Assembly: GCF_023243075.1 (NCBI RefSeq)
Contig: NZ_JALKFZ020000118.1
Span: 1 to 54,836 of the forward strand
Length of the DNA stretch: 54,836 nucleotides
Direction: 5' to 3'
Source of the DNA: Frankia sp. AiPa1
GTDB taxonomy: Bacteria; Actinomycetota; Actinomycetes; Frankiales; Frankiaceae
Shown here: positions 23,601-32,783 of the stretch, in pieces
Numbering within the stretch: position 1 is the stretch's first letter
Layout of the letters: every line of letters begins with the position of its first letter
Made by a program: the position numbers and the translations under genes
The notes under the pieces: generated by a model
Told to the model about the DNA's origin: nothing
Database searches by the model: none
The model's input: only the letters and a program-made list of their open reading frames with translations

Positions 23601-26600
23601 TGCTCCTCCTCGCTCGTCGCGCTCCACCTCGCCGCGCAGGCCCTGCGCTCCGGCGAGTGCACGCTCGCGCTCGTCGGCGGCGCCACCGTGATGGCGAGCC
23701 CGGCGACGTTCGTCGAGTTCAGCCGGCAGCGCGGGCTGTCACCCGACGGCCGCTGCAAGCCATTCTCCGCCGACGCGGACGGCACCGCCTGGGCGGAGGG
23801 GGCCGGCGTCCTGCTGCTGGAGCGGCTCGCCGACGCCCGCCGGCACCACCATCGGGTCCTTGCCATCATCCGGGGCAGCGCCGTCAACTCCGACGGCGCG
23901 TCCAACGGGCTGACCGCGCCCAACGGCCCCGCCCAGCAGCGGGTCATCCGGGCCGCTCTGGCCAGCGCCGGGCTCGCTCCCGCCGACGTGGACGCCGTCG
24001 AGGCTCATGGCACCGGCACGACCCTCGGCGACCCGATCGAGGCCCACGCACTGCTGGCCGCCTACGGCCAGGCGCGCCCGTATCCCCTCCAGCTCGGGTC
24101 GTTGAAGTCCAACATCGGGCACACCCAGGCCGCCGCCGGCGCCGCGGGAATCATCAAGATGATCCTCGCGCTCCGCGCCGGTGTCCTGCCGGCGACCCTG
24201 CACGCTGCCACCCCGACGCCGCATGTCGACTGGAGCGCGGGCAGCATCACCCTGACCACCGAGACGACCACCTGGCCCACCACGGGCCGCCCCCGCCGCG
24301 CAGCCGTCTCCTCCTTCGGGATCAGCGGTACCAACGCCCACGTCATCCTCGAGCAGCCCCCGGACGCAGGCTCCGACAGCGGCCTCCCGGCGGATCACCA
24401 GATCCCCGAGCAGCGCGGATCCGACACCTCGGGCGCGCCGGTCGCCGACCCGCCCGTGGGCGGCGCACCCGGCGATGCCCACGCCGCCCCGGACGACGAT
24501 GCGGGCCCGGTCGCGGTGCCGTGGGTGCTTTCTGGCGCGACGGCACCGGCGGTCCGCGCCCAGGCCGACCGGCTCACCGCCTTCCTGACCCAGCACCCGG
24601 ACGCCGGCCTGCACGACGTGGGCCTGGCGCTGGCGACCGGCCGGGCAAGGCTCACCCACCGGGCGGCCGTCGTCGCCGCCGACCGGGCCGAGGCAGTCAC
24701 CGCGCTTGCCGCACTCGCCGCCGACCAGCCCCACCCCGGCATCGTCCGCGCGGTCGCCTCGGCGCCGGGACGCACAGCGTTCCTCTTCCCCGGACAGGGC
24801 AGCCAGCGTCCCGGCATGGGCCGTGAGCTACACCGCCACCACCCGGTCTTCGCCGCTGCCTGGGACGAGACCGCCGACCTGCTCAGTGCGCACCTTGACC
24901 GGCACCTGACCGAGGTCGTGCTCACCCCCGGTGACATCGCGACAGGCCCGGCAGACCGGGCCGCTGCCGTACTGGACGACACCGGATTCGCGCAGCCGGC
25001 CCTGTTCGCCTTCGAAGTGGCGCTGCACCGTCTGCTGGGCTCCTTCGGCCTGACACCGGATCAGCTCGCCGGCCACTCCGTCGGGGAGGTCGCCGCGGCC
25101 CATGTCGCCGGTGTCCTCACTCTCGCCGACGCCTGCGCCCTGGTGGCCGCACGTGGCCGGCTGATGAGCCAGCTCCCCCCCGGGGGCGCCATGCTGTCCA
25201 TCGAGGCGTCCGAGGAACAGGTGCTGTCTCTGCTCTCCGACCTCGATGGGGTCGGAGAGCAGATCGGGATCGCCGCGGTCAACGGTCCGACCGCCACGGT
25301 CGTCTCCGGCGCCCGCCCGGCGGTCGATGCCGTGACCACCGCCTTCGCCGCACGTGGCGTGCGGACGCGGCGGCTGCGGGTGAGTCACGCCTTTCACTCG
25401 CCCCTGATGGAGCCGATGCTGGCCGAGTTCGGCCGGATCGCGGCCGGACTCACCTACCATGAGCCGCGAATCCCGGTCGTCTCCACCGTGACCGGAGCGT
25501 CCGCCACCGGAACCGATCTGCGCTCGCCTGAGTACTGGGTTCGGCACGCGCGCCATACCGTCCGGTTCGCCGACGCGGTTCGCGCGCTGCGGGCCCGCGG
25601 CGTCGGGCGCTTCCTGGAGCTGGGTCCGGACGCCGTGCTCACCCCGATGGCGGATGCCGTCCTCGCCGCGGACGAGGCGGCCCGGGCCGACGACGGGTCC
25701 GGCAACAGGTCCGGCGGCGGGGTGGCCGGCATCGCGTCCGGTTCGGCCGCGATGCCGGTGCTCATCGCGGTGCTGCGCCGTGGCCGCCCGGAGCCGCGCG
25801 CGCTGGCCACCGCCATCGCCGAAGCGCATGCGCACGGTGCCCTGATCGACTGGCCGGCGGTGTTCCCCGCCGCCCGTGCCGAGCGTCCGGCGCTGCCGAC
25901 CTACCCGTTCCAGCGCCACCGCTACTGGCTGGACCCGGTCCGCCCGCTGGCCGATGTCGATGCCGCCGGCCAGCGGACAACCACGCATCCGCTGCTGTCC
26001 GCCGAGATCGACCTGCCCGACAGCGGCGGGGTGGTCTTCACCGGGCAGCTGTCTCCCCGCGTCCAGAGCTGGCTGGCGGACCACACCCTCGCCGGTGTCG
26101 TCGTGCTACCCGGCACCGCCCTGGTGGAACTCATCCTGCACGCGGGCAGCCGCGGCGGGCTCGACCACCTCGAGGAACTGGTGCTGGCGGAACCGGTGGT
26201 CCTGGCCGAGGAGACATCCGTCCCGCTGCGGGTCGCGGTCAGCGGCGACGACGGCACCGGCCGCCGGACGGTCACCGTGCACACCCTCACCGGCGGCGCG
26301 GCGGAAGGCTCCTGGCGGCTACACGCCACAGGGATACTCGGGTCCAGGCCGTCCGCCGACGGTCCTGCCGGCGACGAGCCGCCCGGGGCCGGCCCGGTCG
26401 CGTCCGTGGGCAACCCGCCGGCGGACGCGGAGCCGCTCGAACTCGCCGGTTTCTATGCGGACCTCGCCGCCCGAGGGCACGGCTACGGGCCAGCCTTCCA
26501 GGGTCTCACCGCCGCCTGGCGTTCCGGGCCGGACAGGTTCGTCGAGATCTCCCTCGATCCGACCGCGGTGGATCCGGCCGGTTTCACCGTCCACCCCGCG

Positions 26601-28898
26601 CTGCTCGACGCCGTGCTGCACGTACTGCTGGCCGACACCCGCTCCCGACCGGGACGTCTGCGGCTGCCGTTCGCCTGGAACGGGGTCACCCTCACGCCGA
26701 CCACGGCCACGACATTGCGGGCCAGGCTGACCACCCTGGCCAGCAACGGGAGCGGGGACGCACTACGGATCGTGGTCGCCGACCCGGCCGGCACGGTGGT
26801 GGCCGAGGTGGCCTCGCTGCGCGTCCGGGAGACGACGGCTGACCAGCTCGACGCCGGTGGACCACCGCTGTACACGCTGTGCTGGGATCCGCTGGCGGTC
26901 ACCCCGGTCGAGCCGCCCGTGCGCTGGACGGTGCTGGGCACCGATTCCCTCGGCCTGCCCGGAGCCGACCAACACGCCGATCTGGACACCGTGGGTGAAC
27001 CCGCGAAGATCGCCGGCCAGGCGACCGCGCTGGTCGTCCTCGGCGACCCGGTCGGTACGGGCGCCCCGGTACACGGGGTCGGCGGAACCGGCGCGGTGGA
27101 CGCGACAGCGGCGCGGGTCGCTCACGTCCAGGCCCGCCGGGCGTTGGACCTCGTCCAACGGTGGCTGGCCGCGGAACGCTTCGAGGGTGCGCGGCTCGTC
27201 CTCGCCACCAGGGGGGCGGCCGCGGTGACCGGACCGGACGACATCCACGATCTATCCGCGAGCACGGTGTGGGGGCTGGTGCGCACCGCGCAGGCGGAAC
27301 ATCCTGGCCGCTTCGTCCTGCTGGATCTGGACGACCGCGCCGCCTCACCGGCGCCGACCGCTCTCGCGGCGACGCTGGCCGGCGCGCTGGCCCTAGACGA
27401 GCCGCAGCTCGCCCTGCGAGACGGGACGGTCCTGGCGCCGCGGCTGGCCCGCAACCGCCCGTCGGCCCAGCCTCGCGCCGCCGTACCCGGGGCGATCTCC
27501 GCGGGAACCGTCCTGGTGACCGGGGCCACCGGGGCACTTGGCGGTCCGGTGGCCCGCCATCTCGTGGCCGAGCACGGTGTCCGTCACCTGCTGCTGGTCA
27601 GCCGGCGGGGCGAGCAGGCCGCGGGAGCCGAGGCGCTACGGGCGGACCTCGCCGGCCGCGGCGCCGAGGTGGTCTTCGCAGCACTCGACGTCGCGGACCG
27701 CGGCGCCCTCGCCGCGCTGATCGACGGGCTACCCGCGGACCACCCGCTCACCGGCGTCGTCCACGTCGCGGGCGTCCTCGATGACGGGGCGGTCACGGCC
27801 CTGTCGCCTGAACAGCTCGACGCGGTGCTGCGGCCCAAGGTGGATGCGGCGTGGGCGCTGCACACCGTGACCGCCGACCGTGGTCTGTCGCTGTTCGCGG
27901 TCTTCTCGTCGATCGCGGGTGTCCTCGGCAATCCGGGGCAGGCGAACTACGCGGCGGCCAACACCTTCCTGGACGCCCTCGCCGCCCACCGACGCAGCCG
28001 GGGCCTCCCGGCGGTCTCACTGGCCTGGGGGCTGTGGGCGGACAGCGCCGGAATGGCCGGCGGCCTCGACGACGCCCAGCTACACCGGCTGGCACGTTCC
28101 GGCATCCTGCCACTGGCCACCGACGACGCCCTGGGGCTGCTCGACGCCGCCCTGACCGCCGAGGAGTCGCTGGTCATCCCAGCCCGGCTGGACCTGCGGG
28201 CGCTGGCGGGCCGGCCTGGTGCGCAGGCGATGGTCCGCACGTGGACACCGGCCGCCGCACGCAGCGGCCCGGTCACGCGGCCCGGCACGGCCAGCACGCC
28301 ACCGACGCCCGGCGCGCCCGGGCAGCCGGCGGCGGTCGAACGGATTGTCGCCCTCGCCGAACCGGCGCGCACGAATGCCATCCGCGAACTCGTACGCGCC
28401 GAGGTGGCGGCCGTCCTCGGCCACGACTCCCTGTCCGCCTCAGACGACGGGCGTGGTCTGCTCGACCTGGGAATCGACTCGCTGACCGCGGTCGAGCTGC
28501 GCAACCGGCTCGCTGGCGGAACGAGTCTGCGGCTGACAAGCACGCTGGTCTTCGACCATCCGACCATCGAGGCGCTCGCCGGGCACGTCCGCGACCAGTT
28601 GGTGGCCGCCGCCGCTCCTGACCCGACACTCGCGTTGACCCGGCTGGCGGAGATCGCGGCGTTGCTGCCGTCGCTCACCGCCGATCAGCAGCAGCGCACC
28701 GCGCTCAGGCAGCAGCTGCACTCTCTGCTCAACGCTCTGAACGCCGCTGACGGGAATGGTTCCCTGGCGCGGGGTTCCGCGACCGCCGACACAGCCACAG
28801 CGGGGGTCGAGCGCGGACCGGGCGGGGTGGCGCCGGCCGCCGACGCCTCGGACGACGAGTTCTTCGACTTCATCGACAACGCACTCGGAACCGGGTGA
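8691..28898 (+). CDS. Giant modular type I PKS: KSQ-AT-ACP plus three KS-AT-DH-KR-ACP modules
   Basis: 6735 residues. The loading module has KSQ (about 18-437), where the active-site Cys is Gln186 in [10 protein letters not shown] (Ser656, HAFH 753-756) and ACP (Ser1035). Module 1 has KS (Cys1277, His1412), AT (Ser1777, HAFH 1877), DH (His2081 in [10 protein letters not shown], Asp2267), KR (LDD 2679, Tyr2736) and ACP (Ser2906). Module 2 has KS (Cys3144; EGHGTGT at 3279 instead of EAHGTGT), AT (Ser3633, HAFH 3733), DH (His3938, Asp4106), KR (LDD 4483, Tyr4540) and ACP (Ser4708). Module 3 has KS (Cys4971), AT (Ser5463, HAFH 5566), DH (His5798, Asp5973), KR (LDD 6363, Tyr6420) and ACP (Ser6597). 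A docking tail ends in [13 protein letters not shown]. All ATs look malonyl-specific and all KRs B-type, predicting an octatrienoyl thioester passed to a partner PKS. Confidence 0.97.
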   Translation: MTTEQVHRDHAAPTEPADDAHPVAIIGLACRLPQAPDPQAFWRLLREGRNAVIDTPADRWQVSGGAGAPAVPRHGAFLDQVDTFDAAFFDLPPAQAAATDPQQRLALELGWEALEDARIVPGRLHGSTTGVFVGATAGDYTTVADRSGLDGISRHTLTGLNRGIIANRISRHLGLRGPSMVIDTGQSSALVAVHAAVEALRRGEADLALAGAVSLALTAESSVAAARFGALSPDGRCFTFDARANGYVRGEGGGLIVLRPLRAALAAGDTIYCVIRGGAVTHDGATDGLTVPGVDGQRAALRAAYHRAALDPGAVSYVELHGTGTPTGDPVEAAALGTVIGQARPAGSPLLVGSVKTNIGHLEGAAGIVGLLKVALSLWHGEIPPSLNFTRPHPGIAFDELNLQVQSELTAWPGPAHTRVAGVSSVGMGGTNCHLVVSAAPPAPAADSTGPAAGGDGPDDPAPAGGDDHGGLPLPWVLSGRGPGALAAASRRLAARLDEHPGADPVDVGLALATTRTAFEDRAVVLGRSADALRAGLTVLAADGEAANVVRGIVRRAPDGGRGRLAVLFSGQGSQRVGAGRELYDVFPAFADAFDEVCRRLDPHLGRSLRALAFEGPPDLLGRTGYTQPALFALEVASYRLLEHWGVRPDLLLGHSVGELAAAYVAGVLSLRDAAALVAARGSLMQALPPGGTMAALEASEEEVRPLLSDRVGLGAVNGPRAVVVSGDDAAVAMLAEHFRALGRRTSRLAVSHAFHSPRMEPMLASFRQVAQGLSYSAATTPVISNLTGGLAGPESFDADHWVAHVRAPVRFGAGVRALADLGATTYLELGPGASLTALARDVLRDAPADHAGASSAAAGTPASPGDEAVLLAALRRGRPEVDSVLAAVAGVFAHGGDVDWSAVLGRHAGRPVALPTYPFQRRRYWLDAVPPTQHPAAPHPAAGTKPDTDSAADDTGSGGMDGTGERTDHAPVGSGAADPDGTNVWAEGLAGLAEPERERRLLDLVLTTVAIVQGHVGAEEIDDRRTFRELGFDSLGAVELRDRLSRATGLRLATGVAFNHPTPTALARHLLAGLASAGTSGPTPRADPRDGAAGVPGEAGGLDEPVAIVGMACRYPGDVTSPEELWQLVAAGTDAISVFPNDRGWDTEALFDAEPDRPGSSYVRTGGFLHDAGEFDAAFFGIGPREATAMDPQQRLLLETSWEAVERAGIDPQSLRGTRTGVFVGGSAQDYGPRLHEPADGADGYLLTGGAASVASGRVAYVLGLEGPAVTIDTACSSSLVALHLAGQALRLRECELALAGGVTVMASPGMFVEFSRQRGLAPDGRCKPFAAAADGTAWAEGVGVLLLERLSDARRHGHPVLAVLRGSAVNQDGASNGLTAPNGPSQERVIRAALASSGLRPRDVAVVEAHGTGTALGDPIEAEAILATYGQDRGAHGPVLLGSLKSNIGHTQAAAGVGGVIKMVQAMRHGVLPATLHVDAPSPHVDWSAGEARLLTGATAWPTGTRPRRAGVSSFGISGTNAHVIIEAAPQRQDSPSAAPALPPGPAPLTGQDPAAGLEPPVTAREALAAAEPALVWPLSARSDAALREQARRLHTAVSEADGGEHPGAHPDTPPGPVARLQDIGFSLGAGRAALEQRAAVTASSAAQLLAGLDALARGVEHPVVIRGDARSGAGPTAFLFGGQGGQRARMGAQLRQAWPEFAQAFDEVVHELDRQLAGLDRPLSEVLAAAPDSAAAELLDRTVYAQPGLFALEVALFRLVTSVGIVPDFLVGHSIGELAAAHVAGVLSLPDAAALVAARGRLMQSARSGGAMIAIAADPDEVRASLAELDAQLAVAAVNGPRSVVISGDADTAEQVADRFRQQGRRTRRLRVSHAFHSPHMDAVLAEFREIARGLDFAPPRIPLISTVTGEPATADQLASPDYWTSQLRGTVRFHDGVRTLAARGVTTFVELGPDATLSAMARESLDPPATATSAVLVPLLRADRPEPGTLAAALGTLWAHGSAPRWQTVYPDSHRIDLPTYAFQRSRYWLTAGPAAAAGPDQLGHPLLDTRVELADGDAVVLTGRLSQAAHPWLSDHTIDGRVLLPGTAFLELAVIAGEQVAAPHLAELTLAAPLSVPRTGSVQVQVVVGGPDEFGRRALSIHARAEADSVASTPSGTAANNTAAGWAKHASGTLTADPSDAGALPADPIRPQQEVWPPPGAEPVNLDDAYRRLAELGYEYGPALHGLQRLWRDGDRLHIETRLPDLPTLSPSGFALHPALLDAVLHPLVQAVAPEAAVAAHRISLPFVWTGVSLRPGGADPATAHSAAGPASRRVAAPTSRRAAPTTLRATATHVGPDTFALVLADEDGAQLGSVDSLVLRPVDKRRLGHFGDVAAALHKLAWVPTSLPAATPRVAVLTEDLLPDETGQPEGRGRAIDSWPAAVAEADVVVVPPLPEPAPDAATGLPDRAGRAARRSLRLVQDWLATNPGTDRRLMFVTRGAVATRPGEAVPDLVNAPVWGLIRAAQSEYPGQFVLVDQGGDPALHPLGAPARTQELAGLGQVALGDEPQLALRDGQWLVPRLVRADPASRSSQPPTGWDPDGTVLITGGTSGLGVLLARHVVTTRGARHLLLASRRGPRTPGVDALVAELAGQGAQVTVAAVDAADHAELAALLAAVPADRPLTAVIHAAGVLDDATVTTLRPAQLDAVLRPKLDAAWNLHELTAGHPLAELVLFSSISGLTGTAGQANYAAANTFLDALAAHRRAAAQSAVALAWGLWDSTAGGMSTGLTAADVARWRRAGVAPIAAELGTELFDTALAHGDALVVPARLTPGTIDGEPPAVLRGLVAAAASRPRAAAQRTGATTGDGAGLADILALAAHERTRALLDLVVSTAAVVLGHAPDAGLDPDLSFRDLGFDSLAGVELRNRLARLTGLPVPATAVFDHPSASALATYLYTLLPDAAGVSRRQAPGAAAIPRPRAADDDPIAIVGLACRYPGDVRSPDDLWRLVATGTDAVSGFPTNRGWDLAALYHPDPDHLGTSYTRHGGFLHDADQFDREFFGISPREALATDPQQRLLLEVAWETFERAGIEPAALRGSRTGVFAGVMYDDYAARLPAAPDDVQGFLLTGNTSSVVSGRLAYTYGLEGPAVTVDTACSSSLVALHLAAAALRNGECDLALAGGVTVMAGPSTFVEFSRQHGLSVDGRCRSFAAAADGTGWSEGVGLLLVERLSDARRNGHPVVALLRGSAVNSDGASNGLTAPNGPAQERVILAALASAGLTPDDVDAVEGHGTGTSLGDPIEAQALLATYGQDRPAQRPCWLGSLKSNIGHAQAAAGVGGIIKMIEAMRHGELPRTLHVDAPNEHVDWASGGVRLLTEPVAWSPPDGRPRRAAVSSFGISGTNAHVILEQAPPEQTVRTAADPDRAGSDPTGPDPAGPGARDGAAAATPEATPVAWVVSARDGVTLGAQARKLRQHVLKLPDLDPRDVALSLATTRARLDRTAVVLGTDVPALLTGLTALDRGEPHPGVVVESTVRHARTAVLFSGQGSQRAGAGRELHRDEPVFRAALREAVAQLDPLLAASPAGTRLAGRSLLDVLFATPGSPGADLLDQTEITQPALFALQIALFRLAEHRGLVPDFVTGHSIGELTGAHAVGVLSLADAAMLVVHRGRLMQAAGAGGAMIALAATEEEVLDSLAGQQGAVAVAAVNGPTSVVISGDAAATAAVADGWRARGRRTRRLRVSHAFHSPHLDAVLDELRAVAASLTFHPPRIPLVSSATGRVADPELLRSPDYWAGQARGTVRFLDAVRYLGSQGVSGFLEVGPGAVLTAMADDCLGRSQARALAPMLRAGRPEAETALAALSRLYAHGGTLDWARTLPGARRLPLPTYPFQHSRYWLEAAPAGTQTGPLGLRPIRHPLLGATVDLPDDAGVVFTGAISRTAQPWLADHAVDGRPVLPGAALVDLALRAAEQVGADTVRELTLDRPLALPDQMEIHIRVMIGAPGSDGSRPLTIHSSLAADERPIWTRHAVGTLAAALSEPDGEDGSNTQDSAAWPPATATEVSLDAAYDLMAAYGYDYGPAFQGLRRLWRDGDISHAMVELPAPEPGFGVHPALLDAALHPLAFQTATTHRDALARGADTSDTSNPDMPGADKFVPGATAAAALRVPWRWAGVRLHPATGTGTATATGTRVRITPTAPDTVSLTISDEHGASIVTVDALTLAAVSRSRFAATATTNSLFVPDWTPVPGPLVDIPPSWTVLDLRTDSTDSTDAAAAARHLTHAALRAVQDWLSAQPAPDDRLVIVTHGAVAVTSDEAGPRPEAAAVWGLVRSAQTEHPDRFVLVDVAADAHPPTTLPAGEPQLALRAAGGFAPRLVRAPTHRSAGPDAAASQPAGSGTSVGAGTVLVTGATGLIGGLVARRLVTGHGARRLLLVSRRGPAAAGAPELVAELRALGTEVDLAACDVTDREALRALLAGLPAQHPLTAVVHAAGVLDDGIVASLTSDRLDAVLAPKTDAAWNLHELTADLDLASFVLFSSVTGTVGTAGQANYAAANAFLDALAQHRRTRGLPAVSLAWGLWGATTGLGAELARADLARIARLGIVPMSDEEGLHLFDAALGGDHPVVIAAQIELAGLSAEAVPPPLRGLAGAPRRTGTTSSHPHAQAGDLAARLAELTNEAERRDAVADLVQQTVATVLGYQAGDALDVARAFTELGFDSLTAVELRNRLTAATGLPLPSTLVFDHPTPTALADHLFTDHLAVLTTLTTGESGGPGGPTDPGPVPAAAGPSSRNNATAVDPRVTSDDDQIVIVGMACRLPGGVHSPDDLWRLLIDGTDAVTGFPTDRGWDLDRLYHPDPDHPGTSYTRHGGFLHDAGDFDPEFFGISPREALAIDPQQRILLETAWEACEAAGIDPTSLAGTSTGVFAGVMYDDYGARLHQSATAPAGFEGYLVSGSAGSVASGRIAYALGLEGPAVTVDTACSSSLVALHLAAQALRSGECTLALVGGATVMASPATFVEFSRQRGLSPDGRCKPFSADADGTAWAEGAGVLLLERLADARRHHHRVLAIIRGSAVNSDGASNGLTAPNGPAQQRVIRAALASAGLAPADVDAVEAHGTGTTLGDPIEAHALLAAYGQARPYPLQLGSLKSNIGHTQAAAGAAGIIKMILALRAGVLPATLHAATPTPHVDWSAGSITLTTETTTWPTTGRPRRAAVSSFGISGTNAHVILEQPPDAGSDSGLPADHQIPEQRGSDTSGAPVADPPVGGAPGDAHAAPDDDAGPVAVPWVLSGATAPAVRAQADRLTAFLTQHPDAGLHDVGLALATGRARLTHRAAVVAADRAEAVTALAALAADQPHPGIVRAVASAPGRTAFLFPGQGSQRPGMGRELHRHHPVFAAAWDETADLLSAHLDRHLTEVVLTPGDIATGPADRAAAVLDDTGFAQPALFAFEVALHRLLGSFGLTPDQLAGHSVGEVAAAHVAGVLTLADACALVAARGRLMSQLPPGGAMLSIEASEEQVLSLLSDLDGVGEQIGIAAVNGPTATVVSGARPAVDAVTTAFAARGVRTRRLRVSHAFHSPLMEPMLAEFGRIAAGLTYHEPRIPVVSTVTGASATGTDLRSPEYWVRHARHTVRFADAVRALRARGVGRFLELGPDAVLTPMADAVLAADEAARADDGSGNRSGGGVAGIASGSAAMPVLIAVLRRGRPEPRALATAIAEAHAHGALIDWPAVFPAARAERPALPTYPFQRHRYWLDPVRPLADVDAAGQRTTTHPLLSAEIDLPDSGGVVFTGQLSPRVQSWLADHTLAGVVVLPGTALVELILHAGSRGGLDHLEELVLAEPVVLAEETSVPLRVAVSGDDGTGRRTVTVHTLTGGAAEGSWRLHATGILGSRPSADGPAGDEPPGAGPVASVGNPPADAEPLELAGFYADLAARGHGYGPAFQGLTAAWRSGPDRFVEISLDPTAVDPAGFTVHPALLDAVLHVLLADTRSRPGRLRLPFAWNGVTLTPTTATTLRARLTTLASNGSGDALRIVVADPAGTVVAEVASLRVRETTADQLDAGGPPLYTLCWDPLAVTPVEPPVRWTVLGTDSLGLPGADQHADLDTVGEPAKIAGQATALVVLGDPVGTGAPVHGVGGTGAVDATAARVAHVQARRALDLVQRWLAAERFEGARLVLATRGAAAVTGPDDIHDLSASTVWGLVRTAQAEHPGRFVLLDLDDRAASPAPTALAATLAGALALDEPQLALRDGTVLAPRLARNRPSAQPRAAVPGAISAGTVLVTGATGALGGPVARHLVAEHGVRHLLLVSRRGEQAAGAEALRADLAGRGAEVVFAALDVADRGALAALIDGLPADHPLTGVVHVAGVLDDGAVTALSPEQLDAVLRPKVDAAWALHTVTADRGLSLFAVFSSIAGVLGNPGQANYAAANTFLDALAAHRRSRGLPAVSLAWGLWADSAGMAGGLDDAQLHRLARSGILPLATDDALGLLDAALTAEESLVIPARLDLRALAGRPGAQAMVRTWTPAAARSGPVTRPGTASTPPTPGAPGQPAAVERIVALAEPARTNAIRELVRAEVAAVLGHDSLSASDDGRGLLDLGIDSLTAVELRNRLAGGTSLRLTSTLVFDHPTIEALAGHVRDQLVAAAAPDPTLALTRLAEIAALLPSLTADQQQRTALRQQLHSLLNALNAADGNGSLARGSATADTATAGVERGPGGVAPAADASDDEFFDFIDNALGTG

Positions 28899-28905
28899 AC
28901 CCACC

Positions 28906-28961
28906 CGCGGTACGGGCGCGGGTCTCGGTGGCGGTGCCGCCGGTTCTTGCCCGTACCGCGG
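28906..28961. terminator. Bidirectional hairpin terminator after the PKS
   Basis: A perfect 13-bp inverted repeat (CCGCGGTACGGGC / GCCCGTACCGCGG) encloses a 30-base loop containing a smaller hairpin (GGCGG-TG-CCGCC). It fills the gap between the PKS stop and the stop of the convergent TetR gene, which it touches. Confidence 0.7.
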
Positions 28962-29627
28962 TCAGTCGACTGTCGGCAGACTCACGGGCGCGGTGGCGAA
29001 GGCCCGCAAGAAGGTGGTGGCCGCCGACTCCGCCACTCGTCGCATCTGGGTCTCGTCCAGCGGCTTGGTTCCCAGGGCGGAACGAGTCGCCACCGGGCCG
29101 GTGAGCAGCGCGAGGAACTGCTCAGCCGCCTCCACCGGGTCCGTCAGTGTGAGCCGCCCGGCTAGGGCGAGCCGGGCCAGCCGGTCGGCGAAGGCCTCCT
29201 GCACCTGATCGGGCCCGCTCGAATCGATGGCGTCGAACAGCTCCGGAAACCGGACGATCTCGGCATTGAGCAGACGCCGCAGCGCCCAGGACTCCGGCGC
29301 GGAGTAGCAGCCCAACAACCCCTCGCCGACCTCGGTCATCGCGGCATGCAGATCCGTCGCGTCCACGGCGAGCCGGGTGACCACAGCTCGGCTACGCGCG
29401 ACGGCCTTTTCGGCCGTCGTGGTCATGGCCCGCACGAACAGGTTCTCCTTGCTGTCGAGATGGTTGTAGATCGTCGGCTTCGCCACGCCCGCCTCGGCCG
29501 CGATCGCATCCACGCTGGCCTGCGCGTAGCCTTCCCGGGCGAACACGACGAAGGCGGCGTCCAGAATCGCCTGCCGCTTGTCGATCCTGCCTCGTGTGCC
29601 AGAACTTCCGGCCGTGGCCCGTCGCAC
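28962..29627 (-). CDS. TetR/AcrR family transcriptional regulator
   Basis: This 221-residue protein has an N-terminal TetR helix-turn-helix at about 18-65 (RQAILDAAFVVFAREGYAQ, then VDAIAAEAGVAKPTIYNHLDSKENLF). The C-terminal ligand domain ends with EAAEQFLALLTGPVATRSALG and resembles the TetR_C_7 (AefR-like) type. The start is GTG at 29627, with only a weak purine-rich ribosome site. It is convergent to the giant PKS and at the edge of the cluster, so it is a candidate regulator of the PKS genes or exporters. Three consecutive palindromes just upstream (29646-29676) suggest autoregulation. Confidence 0.92.
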   Translation of the reverse strand: MRRATAGSSGTRGRIDKRQAILDAAFVVFAREGYAQASVDAIAAEAGVAKPTIYNHLDSKENLFVRAMTTTAEKAVARSRAVVTRLAVDATDLHAAMTEVGEGLLGCYSAPESWALRRLLNAEIVRFPELFDAIDSSGPDQVQEAFADRLARLALAGRLTLTDPVEAAEQFLALLTGPVATRSALGTKPLDETQMRRVAESAATTFLRAFATAPVSLPTVD

Positions 29628-29645
29628 GCCACATCACCCTACCTT

Positions 29646-29676
29646 CCAGGCCTGGAGGCCTCCGGGACCTGCAGGT
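29646..29676. promoter_or_regulatory. Cluster of three palindromes upstream of the TetR gene
   Basis: Three perfect 10-bp palindromes lie in 31 bases, starting 19 bases before the TetR start: CCAGGCCTGG (29646-29655), GGAGGCCTCC (29654-29663) and ACCTGCAGGT (29667-29676). The position fits an autoregulatory operator. The rest of the gap to the next gene (29677-30049) shows nothing I can support. Confidence 0.45.
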
Positions 29677-30049
29677 TCACCCACGAACGACCATACGGAC
29701 AGCACGGCGAAAGCGAGCAGCCAAGCGGCAGCGCTCGATCGACACGAACATCAAGATCATAACAGTTGCCACCCGCCCGGTGCGTCGCCGCTGGACGCGG
29801 AGCACATCGGAGCGGTGCGCCGCGAGGCCCCCAACCCCGGCGGTGAACGCAACGGCGGGTGGACTGTTCACGCGGCCGGCGTGGGGAGCGGCCGTGGGGG
29901 TGGTGGCTTCCCCCTCGGGGTATGAGCTGTCCTTCTGGTCGACATAGCTGCCGATAATTGGACGTGGCGACGGAATCCCACAGATGATGGTCGCATGGCG
30001 GTCAACGCTCTCCTCCGCCTCTCCTTCGCCGGATCGGATGGAGTACTCA

Positions 30050-30709
30050 GTGGCAGAATTGTCTGCATTGGACCAGCCGGCGTTGCTCGTGATCGACGTC
30101 CAGAACGACTTCAGCCTCAGATCCTCACCGCATGCCGTCCCTGGGACAGACGAACTGGTGCCAACCATCGGCCGTGTCGTATCGGGGTTCCGAGCGGCCG
30201 GGCTGCCACTCATACACGTTGTTCGCCTCTACCTCGCGGACGGCTCCAACGCGGACCTGTGTCGACGCCCGCTGCTCACCTCGGGCGTGCCGCTTGTCCG
30301 ACCGGGCACCGAAGGCAGCCAGGTGCGGACCGAACTGCAGCCCAGCCCCCCGTTCACCCTCGACCACGAGTCGCTGCTGGCCGGAAGCCTGCAACCGGTC
30401 GGGCCGAACGAGTGGGTGATGTACAAACCGCGGTGGGGCGCGTTCTTCGCCACCGAGCTAGAGGCACATCTACGCACGCTGGGCGTCGAGACGGTGACCA
30501 CCGTCGGCGCCAACTTCCCTAACTGCCCGCGCACCACCATCTACGAGGCCAGCGAGCGGGACTTCAAACTCGTCATCGTCGCCGACGCTCTGTCCCGGGC
30601 CTATCCCCAAGGCCTCGACGAGTGCGCCGGGATAGGCGCGCGCATCCTCGTGACGGACGAACTGCTCACGCTTCTCGACAGCAGAAGGTCCGGCGCCGCG
30701 AACCAGTAG
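30050..30709 (+). CDS. Isochorismatase-like cysteine hydrolase
   Basis: The isochorismatase-superfamily fold of about 219 residues carries the expected triad: Asp in ALLVIDVQNDF near the N-terminus, Lys in MYKPRWGAF, and the nucleophile Cys in GANFPNCPRTTIYEASERDF. The last segment corresponds to the usual TNVCV-ST-RDA region. Family members hydrolyse amides or ethers (nicotinamidase, N-carbamoylsarcosine amidase, isochorismatase). I chose GTG at 30050 because GGAG lies 6 bases upstream; the frame also has ATGs at 29984 and 30038 with poorer ribosome sites, and the extra N-terminus is not family-like. The substrate is unknown. It reads away from the TetR gene and may be divergently controlled with it. 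Confidence 0.85.
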   Translation: MAELSALDQPALLVIDVQNDFSLRSSPHAVPGTDELVPTIGRVVSGFRAAGLPLIHVVRLYLADGSNADLCRRPLLTSGVPLVRPGTEGSQVRTELQPSPPFTLDHESLLAGSLQPVGPNEWVMYKPRWGAFFATELEAHLRTLGVETVTTVGANFPNCPRTTIYEASERDFKLVIVADALSRAYPQGLDECAGIGARILVTDELLTLLDSRRSGAANQ

Positions 30710-30750
30710 CCCCGCCTCAAGGCGTGAGTTTTCCGGGTCGACAACGCCCC

Positions 30751-30813
30751 GGCCCTGCGCCGGCCCTGCGCCGGCCCTGCGCCGGCCCTGCGCCGGCCCT
30801 GCGCCGGCCCTGC
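30751..30813. repeat. 11-bp tandem repeat, about 5.7 copies
   Basis: The unit GGCCCTGCGCC is repeated perfectly five times plus a partial copy between the convergent isochorismatase and 341-residue protein genes. It directly abuts the latter's stop codon. The self-complementary GGCC/GCGC content could form structure and act as a terminator, or it may be simple slippage. Confidence 0.9.
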
Positions 30814-30815
30814 TA

Positions 30816-31841
30816 CTACGGATAGTCGGCGAGGTCGATCCCATTGTCGACGCCCGATCCGTCTATCCCGAATTCGCCGATGTTGCCGTACATGTCCCAC
30901 GCGGTGATCACCGGGATGAAGTACTCCCGCCACATGTCAATCGGCCCGTTCGGGATGTGCCATCCGTTGCCGCCCGTGGTGGCGTGCACCCAGGTGAAGC
31001 ACAGGTACTGACTGGGGTATGGCCGGTCGTAGATCTTCGCGTAGTCCCACCAATTGTTCCCTTCTGGGAAGTTGACGATCATCCCGCCGAACCCGTCATT
31101 CGAGTAATATGAACTGTCGTGCGGTTCCTTATACCAGACGTAGGAGCCGTAGAGGTTCTTGTGGCGGTTTTCAGGAGTGATGTCGCACGCGAAGAACCCC
31201 TCGTAACCGGGGTCACTCCAGTAGCCGGACACCGAGAAGGTGACGAAGTAGTTGTCCGTGTATTTCAGGGAAAGATAGTAGTTCCATGCCTGGGTGGTGA
31301 CATACCTGGTGTCGTTTCCGTATTGGGTTGTCGTCTTCGAGTAATCCCAGTTGACGTCCGCCTTCCGGTGCGTCAGGGCTACCAGCGGATTGAGTGTGAC
31401 TTTGCCTTCCGTGGCACCTGACCCTGCCGTGGTGGTATAGATTTTTCCGGTGTCGGTCTCGACCCAGGCGGCGATCGCCTTCTGGCTCACCCCGGGCCAG
31501 CAGGTCACGTAGAACGTGAATTTCTGGGTTCCGTCGTCCAGGAGTTCGGGTTCGGCGGCCTGGCCCACTCCGGGGACATGATGAAAATGCGGGTCCTCAC
31601 GATCCGTGAAGCACCAGTCCGTGCTGCCCTGCCAATTCAGCTTCGCACCGTTGACATAGTCGACGAGGTTTACCCTGTTCAGCCAGGAGATGGACCCGTA
31701 GTAGGTTTTTACATTTTCGTCGCTTGGTTTTACGCTGATTGTCACGGCGACCTGGTTCCGGCCGTTCGCGTAGATGCCGGCAGCAAGACCGCCGGTCTCG
31801 AGCATCACCGAGAGCTTGGACACTCCTGCCCATTGGGTCAC
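30816..31841 (-). CDS. Unrecognised 341-residue protein downstream of the RHS toxin locus
   Basis: I do not recognise a family. The protein is rich in Tyr, Trp, Asn and Gly, looks beta-rich, and has no signal peptide or membrane segment. Notable stretches are GIYANGRNQVAVTISVKPSD near the N-terminus and EGFFACDITPENRHKNLYG and WREYFIPVITAWDMYGNIG in the C-terminal half. The start GTG at 31841 has an excellent AGGAGGAG ribosome site. It follows the split RHS toxin ORFs by 13 bases on the same strand, so it should be co-transcribed. Its base composition is less GC-rich than the PKS genes, which suggests transfer. By position it could be a cognate immunity or accessory protein, but its size is large for that and there is no sequence proof. 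Confidence 0.75.
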   Translation of the reverse strand: MTQWAGVSKLSVMLETGGLAAGIYANGRNQVAVTISVKPSDENVKTYYGSISWLNRVNLVDYVNGAKLNWQGSTDWCFTDREDPHFHHVPGVGQAAEPELLDDGTQKFTFYVTCWPGVSQKAIAAWVETDTGKIYTTTAGSGATEGKVTLNPLVALTHRKADVNWDYSKTTTQYGNDTRYVTTQAWNYYLSLKYTDNYFVTFSVSGYWSDPGYEGFFACDITPENRHKNLYGSYVWYKEPHDSSYYSNDGFGGMIVNFPEGNNWWDYAKIYDRPYPSQYLCFTWVHATTGGNGWHIPNGPIDMWREYFIPVITAWDMYGNIGEFGIDGSGVDNGIDLADYP

Positions 31842-31854
31842 GTGCGGTCTCCTC

Positions 31855-32043
31855 CTACGACTTGGTGAACGAGAAGGTTGGGTTCAGCCCCAGGATCTCC
31901 CGGATGGCCTGGTCGTTGCGGCTATAGCAGAATGCCGCGATGATCTCGGCGTTGGGACGCGTCAGGATCGCCTCCAGATCGCTCCGGGTCATCGTGGGCA
32001 GGTGGTGGGCCTCCACGAACACTCGCGGATCCTCTCCATTCAT
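31855..32043 (-). CDS. Short ORF carrying the Cys half of an RHS-linked caspase-like toxin domain
   Basis: A 62-residue ORF overlaps the stop of the preceding ORF by ATGA (32040-32043) in the -1 frame. It contains DPRVFVEAHHLPTMTRSDLEA, then a hydrophobic run ending in Cys (AEIIAAFCYSRN, Cys codon 31927-31929). The upstream ORF supplies a hydrophobic strand ending in His-Gly (EIHILSGTHG, His codon 32121-32123). Together they read like the His and Cys blocks of a clan CD (caspase-like) protease about 64 codons apart. I infer one domain broken by a 1-base frameshift, or a two-part product made by translational coupling. The family assignment is by motif only. Confidence 0.6.
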   Translation of the reverse strand: MNGEDPRVFVEAHHLPTMTRSDLEAILTRPNAEIIAAFCYSRNDQAIREILGLNPTFSFTKS

Positions 32044-32783
32044 CCTTTCGCCAGGTGTATGTCCTCTCCGAGGAAAGGTGGGTGGAGATGATTGAAATCT
32101 CGGTCCCCGGCTCGCGCGCCGTGCGTTCCGGACAGGATGTGGATTTCCCGCACGTCGTCCTGCACCCGCGCGTACCGGGCGGCGGTCTCGACTGTCGAGC
32201 GCGTGGCCCGGTATTCGGTGGTCCAGATCGCGTTCCGGTATCTGGGGTTGGGCGTGCGACTGAAGTACCTCACCGCATCGTATTCGCCGTGCATTCGCCC
32301 GGGAATCCGTACGATCAGGGGCCCGCCTGCTGGCATGTCGGCAATCGTCGGGTAGTCGTCAAGGGCGCGGAAGATCTCGCGGCCGCGGGTGGCTTCTCCC
32401 ACGATTTCCGGGGCGCGTGTGCCGAGTCCGGTGGCGGCGCGCGCGAGGGTGAGTCCGGCTTCGGCCAGGCCGGCCAGGCCGGTGCCCAGCGAGACCCAGC
32501 CGAGGATGGACGAGGCCTTGGGCGAGGCCTTTTCGAGGGCGCCGCTGGCGATGGCGGTGACGTCCGAGGCGACGCCCAGGGAGCCGACGACGAGTGTGGT
32601 GGCGGAGGCCGCGCTGAGGGCTGCGAGGACGCCGCCCTCCGCGGCGATGGCCATGCCGCCGGTGACGACGGCGAGGGCGAGGCCCGCGATGCCATTCCTG
32701 GGTTTGTTTCCAGACTTCGGCGCCACCCGAGTTTGGCGCGAGGTAGGTGAAGTCGCGTTCCACCTCGCGGCCGAAGTCATCAA
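32040..32783 (-). pseudogene. RHS toxin C-terminal part: hydrophobic pretoxin region plus His half of toxin domain
   Basis: The meaningful part begins near 32700, where the RHS frame is lost. It encodes a hydrophobic Ala/Gly-rich stretch (NGIAGLALAVVTGGMAIAAEGGV, ASSILGWVSLGTGLAGLAEAG) typical of the region preceding C-terminal toxins in secreted polymorphic RHS proteins. A soluble domain follows with YARVQDDVREIHILSGTHG and HPPFLGEDIHLAKG at the stop. The first codons to about 32700 are a shadow of the RHS frame, so there is no natural start here. The overlap with the 62-residue ORF carries the rest of the domain. It is the detached C-terminus of the RHS gene. Confidence 0.65.

Noticed and set aside
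29594..29947. 117-codon ORF upstream of the isochorismatase gene
   Set aside because: Low-complexity Arg/Pro/Thr sequence with no ribosome site; the region looks like promoter DNA.
30751..30813. Possible CRISPR-like array
   Set aside because: Units are 11 bp with no spacers, so this is a simple tandem repeat.
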